In this document: positions 13,401 through 25,699 of the stretch, piece by piece | How positions within the stretch are numbered: position 1 is the stretch's first letter | Layout of the letters: every line of letters begins with the position of its first letter | From: Smittia aterrima | Lineage: Eukaryota; Arthropoda; Insecta; Diptera; Chironomidae | Length of the DNA stretch: 64,000 nt | Direction of reading: 5' to 3' | NCBI GenBank assembly: GCA_033063855.1 | Contig: CP093829.1 | Location: forward strand, 6,024,243 to 6,088,242 | Made by a program: the position numbers and the translations under genes | Notes under the pieces: generated by a model | Told to the model about the DNA's origin: nothing | Database searches by the model: none | What the model saw: the letters and a program-made list of their open reading frames with translations, nothing else

Positions 13401-15415
13401 TCATCTGCTCGTTGAATGCGAAACGATAACAGGATGAAAAGGTTTTTATAAGTCGAAATCATGACTCGAAGGCACAAAAAGAAAACTTTTTTTTTTGTTT
13501 GTAGGAATCTGGAGCGCAAAGCAAGACACTCCAAGTCTGTTGATTGAAATTGCTTTCATCAGATATTTCTTTGCTTTGTCCTTACCTCGTCTTTCGCTTC
13601 GACTCCTTCGTTATCTTTGGGAAAAAAGTCTTCGTTCAATTTATTCGCTAAAAGCTTTTTTCGGAAACTTTAGCGATGAAATTTTAATCCAACACTCCAA
13701 AGACTTCCCTCGAGAGAAAAAATGGATTAGAAGAATCTCGAAATAGACTCCAACATGTGGAGAAAAGAAGAAGGTCAGAAAAAGAATTTAAACGTTCCGG
13801 CATCACTTTCTACTCCATTCACGTTCGAGAAGATTTTCTCTTTAAGTGAACGTCCTAAGTCAATTTGAGTACATGATGTGACGTTATGAGATATGCCAGC
13901 TGGAGACGAAGTTCAAGAACCCGCGTGCCTAGTGTCGGTGATGTGTCTTTGGACGTTTCATTGACAGACAAAAACAAAATGTCAAATTTACACAAAGAAA
14001 ATTTTCTTATCATTTCAATATTGTGTCTCAGCACGACTTCGATCTGTGTGTTCATTGAACAAGGAGAGAATGAGAAATCTGTGGCATCTGCCAGATGTGA
14101 ACGGAATTTAATTTCGAATCAATGAAAGATAATTTAAATTTTCATCTTATTCTTTCCTCATATTTGAATAAGACAAATATCGCTTTTCTCATTTCGCTTT
14201 TCCTTTTAAAATTCAAATTGTAATCATTTAACTTTCTCTCTGTCTCTTCCCACGAAGAGATTTCTTCCATCGATAAGAAGAGAACGACAATGGATTTAGA
14301 TTCTTTCTTGGGTGCAGCACGAAATTCGCGGAGCGTGAATCGTTTTCCTTCATTTGCATAATTGAATTGTAACAGCATTTAGATCGTCGCTTGAGATCGT
14401 GACGCAATTACTTTTGAGTCGCCAGACCAATAATTTAAATTGATTCTAAAATTCTGAATGAAATTGTCTGTTGTGCGCAGTTTAAGCAGAGATTACGGGA
14501 ATCTTCAATTAAAAAGAAGACAGAGCTTATCCATCATCTGAAATACTAACAATTTTAATTATTGTGTACATGAGAAATAAAACTTTCCATTTGTTCATGT
14601 AAACTGAGAACGTTCGAGTTTAGAGTCTAATCTCGAACGTATCGTAAAACGACTTTCTCTTCATGATACGAAGCTTATCCTTTGGGCTAAATTTCAATGC
14701 CTAAGCACCTTAAAGGGATTACTTTCGTAAAGAAGAACAGGAGTCGGCCAATTTAATGAACATAACAAAGAGATAAATGGGGAAAGGCTTTCCGGCTCTT
14801 CACATTTCATTGAAACCGGCGTAGTAACGATTTACAGGAAAATTAAACGAAATTCCAAAAGGTTTGATAGCAGATGGACGATGACGACTTCAAATAGAAA
14901 AGTCTAATTCATTCTCAGGGTCAATTCACAGATTCAAACTAATTTGTTCACAAAAAATTTATTTCTACCTCGAAATTAAATTCAATAAGTTCACAATGTT
15001 TCGTTTGATCCGAACGAGCGACGGGAAATTGGGTTAACACGTTCTTGAAGATAGATTGAGGTGCTCCTCCTAATTACGATCAATCTTAATTTTCTCATCA
15101 ACTTTGCAATATATGAAACAAACTCAATTTTCGATAATTTCTTTTTCTTCGGGTTTTTTGATTAAAAGTTTCTCCTTTCAATGCAGACTTTCAAAATCAC
15201 GTGGGGCTGAATTCCTCTAGAAGCGAGAAAACTGGGTAAAGTTCCAAAGTTGGATAGCGGACAAAAGTAAGTGGTTCCATCTTTACGTCGTTTCAACTTT
15301 AGATTTTAGTTCAAATTTTCCTAAATATAGTTGCGCAAAGTGTTCGGTTTGGTGATGAAAAATATTTCTAGAAAATAGAAAAACAAGACCAACGCACGAG
15401 CGGATTCGTCCGACG
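10500..15415. other. Gene-poor stretch between MORN3-like and Kintoun
   Basis: Nearly 5 kb with only short open frames (up to about 88 codons) that lack family resemblance or consistent splice sites. No tandem repeats, inverted repeats or transposon remnants caught my eye. It may include regulatory DNA or long introns of 5' untranslated exons. Confidence 0.45.
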
Positions 15416-15419
15416 CTTA

Positions 15420-18281
15420 TTACATTTCGAGGTCAAAGATCATTCCACTTTTGAAGTTGACATCGGTTCCATTCATCACTTTTTCGACGTTCGATTTCCT
15501 ATTTTTGATTTTGACATTTCCGACTGGCTTCTCAGACAAATCGACGCCCGAGTCACGTTTCTGAGACTTGATGTTGTTGGAGACATTCTCATAGCTTCCC
15601 ACATCGTCCTAAATTGAATTAGAAAAGCGACAAAGTGTGAATATGAATGCAAATACAATTGAAGCCACTTGAGAGAATCAACATGACATTTATCTAAACG
15701 CCCACACCACAATTTACCTTTTCATCAAAATCGTCGTGTTTTTCACTTTCGCTTCCTTCGCTGTGGCGACGATCCAAGGCGCGTTTTCGGCTTGCTTTTT
15801 TCTTTTGATTCTTCTTCTTCTGAGCCAAAATTGATGTATTTGAACTGAAAGGAGTTAAGGTATTATAAATATCTTATCGTGCTTCGCTATCAATCTTAAA
15901 AAGTTTGTTTTGAACTTTGCGTAAATAGATTCACGACGTAAACCGAACATAACTTTGATATTTTTAATCATGAGTTTCTATTATTAATCATTTACTTCCG
16001 TAACGAATTACGCGATTGAGTTGAGATAAAAATATCTCGAGAAGAGAGCAAACGTGATTTGGGAAAGAAGCCAAGCTAGGAACGAGACACACCCAAGTTT
16101 GTTGTTATATCTAGACAGACGGCTATCAAATTCGCCCGCGCAATATTTAAGAACTTACCGGAAAAGTTGTCGCTTAATGATGTCGTTGAATCGAACTGTC
16201 TTCTTGCAGCTCTCAGAAAGCGAGTCATGAGACTCGGACATGCCGAAATCTGCTGACATCGAGTAATATCCCTTCGAGGGATGCTCATCAATGGAGCTCT
16301 CGTTGCACTCCGAAACGGAGCTGCGATTCTTTAAAATAGATTTGTACTGGTGGTTGTTTTGAACTGGTGCATCGCCTGATCCATGCTCTTCATCACTGGA
16401 TTCGCTCATGCGACGAACATTCTTGCGATTTTTAACTTCATTCTCCTCTAACTTGAGCGAGTCGAGTTCGTTGATGACTTTTAATTCATCGCAATAAGAT
16501 TCAGACATCGAGCGCATTTTCTTGTTGCGTTTTCTCATCGCTTTCTTAGTTGTACGTTTGATTCCATCGCCAGCTTCTATGTCAAGAAAGACATCTTCAG
16601 ATACCTCGTCGTTCGATGTTTCGTGACGCATATTTGGATCTTCCTTCTTCACAACTTCAATGACAACTTCTGTTTCCATATCAGAGTGAACTTCTATACT
16701 CAAACTGTCGTCTTCGATTTCTTGTCCTTGCGCTGTCATCTGCTGTCGACCAAGTAATCGTTCTGCAATATCATAGCTAACAAGTTCGTTCTCGTTGAGG
16801 CCAGCCTCATACACTGGGAAGTCAAAGTTGTTAAGCTCGAACTGGAAAATCACGTTGTTGTCCCAAGCTTCAGCGGTTATTTCACGAAAGATTCCAGTCA
16901 GTTGCGATGGGAACTTGACGCAGAACGAATATTGAATCGGGAAGAAGCCGGCACCGATAGATGAGAACTTAATGTAAGCTAAATTCAGGAAATCTTTTCG
17001 ATCGATGATAATTGTTGAGGGATCAACATTTTTCACATGCAATGTGAATGCAAGGATCTCTTCGATTTGATTAAATGTAAAGCTTGGTAAGATGTAATCG
17101 ATGTTTGGATCTAAGAAAGCTTCATCGCGCATTTCCAAAGTCGGAGAATCGACTGAAGATTCAGATTCGATCTCTTCGCAGTGTTCAACTTTTCCATTAA
17201 TTGACTGATGATCGCTTTCGATTCCAGAGTCTTCACGTTGAAAATCTGTGATTCGAAGCTTTCTTGCTGGCACAACCGGCAAAGTAATAACAAGCTGTCG
17301 CTTTGCCTTATCAAATTTCGCACTTCCATTCTCTTCTTTAACATCGTAAGGAAGATCAATGTCAAGACGATATTTTGCCGGCTTTTCGCTTAGCAAATGA
17401 ATTTTTTTGTTAGTTACATCGAGATTAGCATCATGAGTAGTGTTGAGCAATGGCAGATCAATTGTGACGATGATTTCACTGGGAATTGTAATATTCAACT
17501 TTGCATCAATCTCATTCGTCATCTCATGAAAGTTGATGCCTCGTCGTTGAACGATTTTGTACTTCGGGATTGTGAATTCATCCATTGGAGTCTCAGCTGG
17601 TTTTGTTACTGAAGTTTTCGTATCCATCGGCATTGGCGGATAAATACTATCAATCGGGCTTGGCTCTAAATCATCGAAGTTGTCAATTCTCTTTCTAATC
17701 ACAGTTGGTTTTGGCATTCCTTTGTACGAGATTTTCGGAAATTTTAGATTAGCGCGATCAAGCTTAACGTTAAATGCTCCTTGGACGGCATCGATGGCTG
17801 TGTCGTTTACCAATTTACGGAATGCTGTATTACGGGATGCAAGATGAAGAGCGTCGGGATGGAAAACGACGTCGTACACTTGACACAGCTGATTCTTTTT
17901 ATCCATATCGCGACGAGGTGGAGCGAGAGTGTACGGCAAACTCCAGTTTAAACCACGTTGCCCTTCGCCATTAGTCGAGGAGACACTTGAAGGCTTATCA
18001 ATCTTCTCGCTCGTAGCAATGTTTACAAAGGTCTTTGTTGATCCATCGGCACTTGTCTTGATAACATAAGCAGGCGTTGGATTGATAAAAGTCACATCAA
18101 CTCCACGATCCTTTTCCATTTGCGTTATTTCCTTCTCATAAAGTTTCCGGTTCTCGGGATCGCTAATTTCTTCACAATAATCGATTAACATTTTCCGAAA
18201 TTCTTCCTTCTTGAGTGCCTCGCCAATCCGATTAACTTCATCGCGGCTGACGTTGAGTGACTCCCAATCCTTCGACGACAT
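15420..18281 (-). CDS. Ktu: Protein kintoun (DNAAF2), dynein arm assembly factor
   Basis: Three minus-strand exons, 18281-16159, 15844-15718 and 15608-15420, encode 812 residues, close to the length of insect Kintoun. Kintoun is a cytoplasmic PIH1-family HSP90/HSP70 co-factor that helps preassemble axonemal dynein arms, so in flies it matters mainly for sperm and chordotonal neurons. The PIH1 domain covers about residues 30-200 (NPTPAYVIKT near 67-76, the region QVYDVVFHPDAL near 135-146). A CS-like beta-sandwich covers about 235-337, ending LVITLPV. The rest is acidic and low complexity, with basic blocks and the motif KKTVRFNDIIKRQLF at the end of exon 1. Exon 2 is Lys/Arg-rich; exon 3 holds an RDSGVD motif and ends FDLEM. 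The donor at 16158 follows CG and is rejoined by T, keeping frame. Without splicing the frame would close one codon later, so the two small exons are easily missed. Confidence 0.93.
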
Positions 18282-18289
18282 TTTCTCGC

Positions 18290-18860
18290 GAGCGCTTTCT
18301 TATCGCTGCTTTCTGGCTTCTGCGTCTAGAAATATCGAGGCCAAAATTAGTTTATTTTCTTGTTGTTCAACGCAAACAATCTCACACACACACACGAATC
18401 GGAGACGAGCGGTGATGTTTTGTTGGATCGATGTCTTCTTCTTCTTTTTTCAGCTGCGGCGAATAACTTTTTCACAAGGTGAAATTAATTGTCTAGCAAA
18501 TGATAAATTGCAAGCAATTGATTCTTTTCTGTCTGAATAGAAGTCGTAAAGTAAGAATTCAGTTAATTTGAAGCAAATTGATGTGGATTTAAATGATAAA
18601 AATCACTTTGAAATAGAGCTCGTTTGATGAAATTGAACAACACAAATACACTGACAAATTGTCGAGGGGAAAAGAAATTTCATGTGTTTCTCGTCACGTA
18701 CTTTCCTACGTAAAATATTTACGTAGCGATTTTGAAATGACTGTTTCGCTCAGCTAAAAATTAATAAGTTAGCCCTTTCTTCTTGTGAAAGCTTCTTTAT
18801 AATTTTACCAATTAATGAATAAAACATTGAATCTTTCAAATATTCGATTTATTGAATAAA
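18290..18860. other. Kintoun upstream region and downstream flank of the 1096-aa gene
   Basis: About 570 bp between the Kintoun ATG and the stop of the repeat protein gene. A short CA-rich run (cacacacaca) sits near 18384. The part nearest 18290 should hold Kintoun's leader and promoter. No TATA box is evident. Inverted AATAAA signals near 18820-18860 suit the minus-strand gene that ends at 18870. Confidence 0.5.
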
Positions 18861-18869
18861 TTCTTCAAT

Positions 18870-21800
18870 TTATAATCCAATACCGGCTAAAAGTCCTCTA
18901 ATGAAAGCGCGTGTTACTGAAATAAGATCCTTGGAAGATTGTCCAACTTCATTACCCATGAGTGCATAAGCCGCTTCTCTTGGACCACCAATACCATTAG
19001 GAAGTATTGTTTTAACAAGATCGACTACCTTTCCAAGTGATGTATCAAGTACTTTATCAGCTACATCTCCAACTTTTACGACTTGATCTCCAACTGTGTC
19101 GACAAGTCCGCCCACAGGATCAACTATTGATGCTACAAGACCATTAAGTGGATTTCCACCTGTCAGTCCTCCCAAAGTGTTCGTCAAACCTCCAAGACCG
19201 CCAGTCAATCCTCCAAGACCGCCAGTCAATCCTCCAAGACCGCCAGTCAATCCTCCAAGATTTCCTGTCAATCCTCCAACATCAGGGATCGGCAAACTTG
19301 GAATTAAGCCTCCAGTCAAGCCTCCAGTCAATCCTCCAACATCAGGGATCGGCAAACTAGGAACTAAGCCTCCAGTCAAGCCTCCAGTCAATCCTCCAAC
19401 ATCAGGGATCGGCAAACTTGGAATTAAGCCTCCAGTCAAACCTCCAGTCAATCCTCCAACATCAGGGATCGGCAAACTTGGAACTAAGCCTCCAGTCAAT
19501 CCTCCAACATCAGGGATCGGCAAACTTGGAACTAAGCCTCCAGTCAAACCTCCAGTCAATCCTCCAACATCAGGAATCGGCAAATTTGGAACTAAGCCTC
19601 CTGTCACGTCTCCAAGACCTCCAGTCAATCCCCCAAGAGTGTTAGTTAAACCGCCAAGTGGGTTTGATCCAGTATTCACACCATTACCCGTAAGTGCTCC
19701 AATATTTTTTGCAAGTCCATCCAATGTAGTTCCTAATATTCCTTCAACTCCTCCTAAAACGTTGACGACTTGTGGTCCCGCTGTGTTAACTGCCGAGTTG
19801 ACTGAGTTAACTATTTGTTGAACGAGATTCCCAAGAGGACTTCCATTAGTTATGGCTAGAAGGTTATCTAACCCTCCAGCAGCATTTGCGAGTGGCCCTA
19901 ATAGACCAGGTAAACCACTAACAGCCCCCGTGGCTCCTCCTAATGTATTTGTTAAAGAGCCAGCAACATTGGTAACTGCTCCTAATCCACCTGCGAGTCC
20001 TCCCACGACATTGGAAACTGCACCTAAACCACCTGCGAGGGCTCCCAAACCATTAGTTGTGGCTCCTAATCCATTCAATGAACCTCCCAAATTATTTGTA
20101 AGTGTTCCCAAGCCATTTGTTACAGCTGCTAGGCCTACACTTGGATTAATCGCATCACCGGCAGCATTTGTTACTGCTCCCACAGCATTCGTTGCAACAC
20201 CAGCGACATTTGTTACAGCTCCCAAAGTATTTGTTACTACGCCAATACCACTTGTAATTCCTCCTAAACCATTTGTTGCCACACCTAAACCATTTGTAAG
20301 TTGTCCCAATGAGTTTGTAGCATCTCCAAGCACATTTGTTACTCCATTGCCGCTTGTTAGTCCTCCCATTGTATTTGCGATCCCTCCTGCTGTATTGGAC
20401 AGTCCCCCAAGCGTATTCACAGTTCCGCCAACAGTGCCTAACACGCCACCAGCAGTATTTACAACTCCCCCTGCTGTATTTGCTGCACCTCCAACGATGT
20501 TTAGAGTTCCTCCGACTGTATTCACAACTCCTCCGACAATATTTGCTGGTCCGCCAACCATTTTAACGAGGCCACCAACCGTGTCAACAAGACCGCCCAG
20601 AGTATTGGCTGTTCCACCAACTGTGTTTAATAATCCACCAGCAGTAGTGGCAACTCCCGCTACAGTGTTAACGGTACCTCCAGCTGTGTTTAGCACTCCT
20701 CCAAGAGTATTTGCCAAACCACCTACTAGTCGCCATAATCCATCGCCCAAAATAGCTCTCAAGATTTTTTCGACAAGCGAGAGAATAAATGAAACTAAAT
20801 CGCCTGCATTTCCAGTACCGTTGAGAAGACCAGCAATATTTGTCAATTTTTTGAGGTTATCAAGGATGAAACTAAGATCAGGTAAACCACCAGATAATAT
20901 TCCACCAAGCGCGCCTTTCAAACTGTTTGCAATGTTTGTCAAATCTCCAAGTCCAGGAAGATTGGCGAGGCCGGGAATCAAATTTGCAATGTCGCCAAGG
21001 TTGCCGAGTTTAGTGAGGTCAGGAAGCAAATTTGTTAAGTCTCCAAGGTTTGAGATTCCGGGAAGTCCATTTACAAGATTTTTGATGTCAGCGAGACCAG
21101 GAATGTTATTAACAAGATTAGTAATATCACCGAGGTTGCCCAAGTTAGGAAGAAGGCTTCCTACGTCAGGAATTGGTAAGTTAGGAAGAAGGCCTCCAAG
21201 GTCAGGAATAGGCAGGTTAGGAAGAAGACCTCCTACGTCAGGAATTGGCAAGTTAGGAATTAGACCTCCAATATCAGGAATTGGTAAGCCAGGAACAAGA
21301 CCTCCTAAGTCTGGAATTGGTAAGCCAGGAACTAGACCTCCAACATCAGGAATTGGTAAGCCAGGAACTAGACCTCCTACGTCAGGAATTGGCAAGCCAG
21401 GAATTAAACCTCCAACATCAGGAATTGGTAAGCCAGGAACAAGACCTCCTAAGTCTGGAATTGGTAAGCCAGGAACTAGACCTCCAACATCAGGAACTGG
21501 TAAGCCAGGAACTAGACCTCCTACGTCAGGAATTGGCAATCCAGGAACTAGACCTCCAACATCAGGAATTGGTAATCCAGGAACTAGACCTCCAACATCA
21601 GGAATTGGCAAGCCAGGAACTAGACCTCCAACATCAGGAATTGGTAAGGCAGGAACAAGACCTCCTACGTCAGGAATTGGCAAGCCAGGAACTAGACCTC
21701 CAACATCAGGAATTGGCAAGCCAGGAACTAGACCTCCAACATCAGGAATTGGTAAGCCAGGAACTAGACCTCCTACGTCAGGAATAGGCAAGTCAGGAAC

Positions 21801-22219
21801 AATATCTCCTACGACAGGCAAATCAGGAACAATGGTGTCTACGCCAGGAACAGCATCCCCTACGACAGGCAAATCAGGAACAATGGTGTCTACGTCAGGA
21901 ACAATATCTCCTACGACAGGCAAATCAGGAACAATGGTTTCTACGTCAGGAATAGGCAAGGCAGGAACAATGCTGTCAACTCCTGTGACTGCAGGAACAT
22001 CGGCAATAATGGGAACAGCTGGAACTACATCAGTGACGTCAGGTATGGGTATCGGGAGTGAATTCGTAATGCCAAGAACTCCAAGTTGTGGGAACGGTGA
22101 AATTTCAACTGCGAATTTTTGAAAGCAAATGATAGATTTCTAATTAATATTCAGTTTAAATAATTACCAATGTTAAGGGCCAATAGCACCAAAATTGGTG
22201 CGCACCGAATAAACTTCAT
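18870..22219 (-). CDS. Giant elastin-like secreted repeat protein
   Basis: Two minus-strand exons, 22219-22168 and 22108-18870, encode 1096 residues. Exon 1 gives a signal peptide starting MKFIRCAPILVLLA, with a phase-1 59-bp intron straight after it. The mature chain has no cysteine-rich or catalytic domain and is built from Gly, Leu, Pro, Val, Asn and Thr. An N-terminal block has about 18 copies of a 12-residue unit of the type LVPGLPIPDVGG. A central block has degenerate repeats such as VVNTVGG and GLGAVTN. A C-terminal block repeats LTGGLVPSLPIPDVGG and then GGLTGGL. A non-repetitive tail ends RAFIRGLLAGIGL. The Pro/Gly/Val spacing recalls elastomeric or silk-like structural proteins, but that is analogy. 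A coat, cuticle, silk or gut-lining role cannot be settled from sequence. It diverges from the SERGEF-like gene across about 525 bp. Confidence 0.88.
19167..19600 (-). repeat. C-terminal coding tandem repeats of the elastin-like gene
   Basis: Units of about 36-60 bp encode GGLTGGLxPSLPIPDV, arranged as variants with one or two GGLTGG spacers. They are followed towards the C terminus by four short GGLTGGL copies (21-bp units near 19180-19270). The DNA copies are nearly identical, which points to recent unequal exchange or slippage. Confidence 0.85.
21165..21800 (-). repeat. 36-bp coding tandem repeat, about 18 copies
   Basis: Each 36-bp unit encodes a 12-residue LVPGLPIPDVGG-type repeat. Variants include PDLGG, PVPD, ALPIP and NLPIP. 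Copies in the middle are near identical, while those at the 3' side of the coding strand (towards 21165) are more diverged. Length polymorphism between individuals is expected. Confidence 0.9.
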
Positions 22220-22744
22220 CCTTCTCAAAAGATGTAAAACTTTAAACTAACGCTTAAAGCCGATCAAAACGTGCCAACTCTTGATATCTCTCATTGAAAC
22301 AAAAAAATTATTGACTCAATTGTTTCAAGTTTTCGGAGTAGACGGTTGATCGTAATCGAATTTATTAATGGTCTTTTCTCCCTTACCAAAATTTTTCAGA
22401 ATCTAAGGTAAAAATCGATAAATTTCAATAAATGTTTCAAACAAACCTAAATTACAAAATGCCTCGAAAAATTTAAAATACTGAAATACGGCAAAATCAA
22501 AAACGGACATTAACTGTTCGAAGAAAAAGCCTCTTATCACGATAACAATATGTTTTCCTGACAAAATTCATCAGAAATTTAATATTTTTCATTTTCTGGC
22601 AAATATATTTTTCTCAACGATTGCGTAATTAAACCTTCAAATTTGAGTTGACGTATGCTCTCACGTTAACGTAAGCGAAGTAAACAATAACAAGATTTTT
22701 CGTGAATAGTTTTTGATTGAATTTCTTATTATTTATACTTTGTC

Positions 22745-23979
22745 ATGGATTTATTTGCTTGGGTAAATTATTCGATTGTCATTTACATCTCAGATTAATA
22801 ATATTTTATTAAAGGGAGCCAACAGTCATGGCCAACTTGGAGTTGGAACATTCAGCGAATATGAATTGATTAAAAAAGTTGACAGCTGTTCGAAAGAAGT
22901 CTCATCGGTTTCTGGCGGCGGCGGGCACACGATATTACTCGATGGAGATGGATGTTTATTAGCTACCGGCTGGAATAACAAAGGACAACTAGGAAACGGT
23001 TCAACCGGCGATTTGGCAACTTTTGTAAAACTTAATTTGAACTTGAAATTTCAAAAAATATCTTGCGGCTGGGACACGTCAGCTGGTATCACGACTGATA
23101 ATCGTTTGTTTGTTTGGGGATCAAATTCGTATAATCAACTCGGATTTTCGAGTAAAGATCAGAAAATGATTTTAAATCCTCTTGAACTGAAACTCCCGCT
23201 GAATGAGTCGGTGCGCGATATTCTATTTGGTCTTCGTCATTCCGCCATCCTCACAAAATCAAACAAAATTTTCATCTGCGGATCTCTGAAACATTTCAAG
23301 GACACCAAACATAAAATTATTCAGCATAACTCAATAGAGTTTATTATCATTGCTCCTGAAACGCAAATTCTTCAAATTGCCTGCGGTCAAAATCACATCG
23401 TTCTTCTCGACAATCAAAATTCAATTTATGGCATTGGAGAGAATAAATATCAGCAATGCAGCAGAGTTCAGCCGAAGGATAAAGTTGTTAAACTTTTATC
23501 TGGTTGGACTCACATTGGGTTTTTGACAGAGTCGAGAGAGCTTTTCTTGTTCGGCAGAAACAATTATGGACAACTTGGAAATGGTACACGAATCGGAACT
23601 AAAATCCCTCAGAAGTTTCCAATCCACCCGATCGACGACTTTGAAATAGGCGCTGAGCACGGCATTGCGATTTCAAACGGAGATGTTTACACTTGGGGAT
23701 GGAACGAACATGGCAACTGTGGAAATGGGTCGTTCGATGACTTGTAAGTTTAAACCTTAAAGTACCAGCTTTGCGCTACTTTATTTTTCTGCACTTGTTC
23801 AAATAATTGCAGGTTGTCGCCTGATATGATAAAAGTTCATCATTCCAAAAACGAAGGCAGAATATTTGCTGGCTCAGGATTCTGTTTGGTAAGCTCAATG
23901 GAATTTCATTGTTTCAACCTTCACGTTAGACAAACAATTTGTTTTCCAGACTTTCAGTTCAGCACACCGCGAGAGCTGA
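22745..23979 (+). CDS. SERGEF: RCC1-repeat protein, SERGEF-like
   Basis: Four exons, 22745-22762, 22815-23743, 23813-23888 and 23950-23979, encode 350 residues. The 18-base first exon gives MDLFAW, and the splice creates WGANSHGQLGVG, the classic RCC1 blade start; vertebrate SERGEF begins with a very similar LFAWGANSYGQLG. Further blades are visible at WNNKGQLGNGS, WGSNSYNQLGFSS, FGRNNYGQLGNGT and WGWNEHGNCGNGS, consistent with a seven-bladed propeller. Human SERGEF is longer because of a C-terminal tail; here the chain ends soon after the last blade. SERGEF was described as an RCC1-like protein linked to secretion. The exact function in insects is not known to me, and another RCC1-family member remains possible. 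A start inside exon 2 would lose the first blade, so the tiny first exon is preferred. Confidence 0.85.
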
Positions 23980-24292
23980 CAAGCTTAAGCAAATAATTTG
24001 AATTTTGATCAACAAAAGTCCTACATCGATCATCGAAAAGACTTCTCGGAAAATGATCTCATTTATTGAAAACAAAGAAAAACATCTGAAAATTCGACGA
24101 GCGAGTAAAATGTGTCGAAAGCAAATATTTTTCACGCCACTCTCAACTGTTCAATCACTAACCTTGTCATTGTTTAAAATCAATAAAAAAAATTCAGAAA
24201 ATACAACGCAATTGATCAATTTGGCGCCTTGCTCCCATTTCTAATTTCAAGAAGAAAAATAAGAAATTGAACATATTTTTCAGCGAATTTAT

Positions 24293-24944
24293 TTAAATCA
24301 AATTTTTTAAGAAGTTTAAAATCATGGCAATAAGACCAGTCGAGTCATTTGATTTGCAACAACATGAACATGGAGCTTTTGTTGTTGCTGATGGCGAACA
24401 CGTTGTAGTCGTAGAAGTTGTTGGAGCTTTGGTCGTTGTTGTTGTGGGAGCAGTTGTCGTAGTCGTTGTTGGAGCCTTAGTCGTAGTTGTTGTTGTGGAA
24501 GCTGTTGTCGTAGTCGTTGTTGGAGCCTTAGTCGTAGTTGTTGTTGTGGAAGCTGTTGTTGAAGTCGTTGTTGGAGCCTTAGTCGTAGTTGTTGTTGTGG
24601 GAGCTGTTGTCGTAGTCGTTGTTGGAGCCTTAGTCGTAGTTGTTGTTGTGGGAGCGGTTGTCGTAGTCGATGTTGGAGCCTTAGTCGTAGTTGTTGTGGG
24701 AGCGGTTGTCGTAGTCGTTGTTGGAGCCTTAGTCGTAGTTGTTGTTATTGGAGCCTTAGTCGTTGTTGTTGGACCTTCTGTCGTTAAAGTTGGCATATAG
24801 AAATAATCCAAAAGACCAGCCGATTCCAAATAACCTACGCAACAATATTTTAACAAGATTTATTTTTAATTTTTTCGCGATGTTGTTCTTACCAATGCTG
24901 CTCAATAAAATAATGAGTGTCGGGAAAATATTGAAGAATTTCAT
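24293..24944 (-). CDS. Threonine-rich mucin-like secreted protein
   Basis: Two minus-strand exons, 24944-24893 and 24834-24293, with a phase-1 58-bp intron, encode 197 residues. The first exon is a signal peptide starting MKFFNIFPTLIILLSS. The middle of the protein is a run of TTTTTKAP-type units (about a dozen) that would be heavily O-glycosylated in the Golgi, as in insect mucins. Near the C terminus is a short Cys cluster (CSCCC), then a hydrophobic amphipathic end LIAMILNFLKNLI. A TATA-like TATTTAAG on the minus strand lies at 25005-24998, about 55 bases before the ATG. The function is not recognised. A lubricating or coating role in gut, saliva or egg coat is inference. The same TTTKAP motif recurs in the gene at 55472-56857. 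Confidence 0.85.
24425..24775 (-). repeat. Coding Thr-Lys-Ala-Pro repeats
   Basis: Imperfect tandem units of 24-51 bp built on (ACN)n AAG GCT CCA encode TTTTTKAP and TTTTTTAP. The codon bias (ACA/ACT/ACG alternation) makes the opposite strand look open, but that frame is a by-product. Confidence 0.85.
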
Positions 24945-25009
24945 CTTGTTTTCTTTGCAATCTATAAACTTTTATTTGATTCATTGTAATTTCAGCTCTT
25001 AAATACTAA

Positions 25010-25520
25010 ATTGATGCAGATTCAGTCAGATGCCACTACATTCAATCATTGCACACGTTTGAAGATGAAGACAGAATTTTACATTGACTATGCAATAAAG
25101 TGAAATAAAAGGAGATAGAACGACATACTTGAAAGAGAAATTATTGTTCGATGTTTCATTCAAGTAAAGAAAATCTTGAGACACAATTATTGCAAATTTA
25201 TTGACAGAAAACATTTAGTGAAATCGTTTTTAGCTCTTCATTTTGAAAGTCGTTTAAATTGGAAAAAAATGCGAAAAGCGTAAAATTAAATTTCTTTCAA
25301 ATTGTCTTGATCAATCTCTTCTCTTCTAAATGTCATTTTTTAAGGTAAAGGTATTATACAATGTTAGTAATGCCACTGATTTTCGTTAAGAAAACTTAAG
25401 CAGATATCCAGAAAAAAAAGTCGTATTTTCATTAGGCAAGCTTTATCAAGAATAAAGTTTTCTGGGACGACGAGAACGTTTGAATTTTTTGTTGATTAAG
25501 AAATGTTCCTAAGAAATTAA
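25010..25520. other. Non-coding spacer
   Basis: AT-rich spacer between the mucin-like gene and the remnant at 25535. No gene or recognised repeat. Confidence 0.4.
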
Positions 25521-25534
25521 ATATTTATATTAGT

Positions 25535-25593
25535 TGATTTAGAGTTGCCGCCATTCCAACTGTTGGTTCGATTCTTGCTGGACTCCTTACGTT
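25535..25593 (+). pseudogene. Orphan 3' end of a family-B-type gene
   Basis: On the plus strand, a short frame reads AAIPTVGSILAGLLTFLS then stop. It matches the conserved C-terminal signature of the family B proteins (NNIPLVGPILAGILTFIFG). An AATAAAA follows at once. No signal-peptide exon or body lies upstream, so this seems to be the tail of a decayed paralogue in the opposite orientation to its neighbours. It is short, so the call rests on the clustered match. Confidence 0.5.
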
Positions 25594-25699
25594 TTTATCG
25601 TAATAAAATGCTTTTAAATATTTAAAAAATGAATTTATTCTTTAAAATAATATTTGATAGAAATACTTTTTAATGTTTTGCTAAAACTGAAAATAAATT

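Noticed and set aside
19096..19821. Plus-strand Pro-rich frame of 241 codons
   Set aside because: Antisense shadow of the GGLTGGL and PSLPIPDVGG repeats.
21165..21800. Regular 36-bp repeats considered as a CRISPR array
   Set aside because: No unique spacers; the repeats are directly adjacent, encode protein and lie in a eukaryotic gene.
19852..22122. Long plus-strand frame of 756 codons rich in Pro, Lys and Thr
   Set aside because: It is the antisense of the elastin-like gene. The minus strand has signal peptide, splice sites and a stop. The antisense frame is open only because the 36-bp unit has no stop codons in that register.
24324..24800. Plus-strand Val-rich frame of 158 codons
   Set aside because: Antisense of the Thr repeats (ACN codons read as GT on the other strand). 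No signal peptide or splice context.
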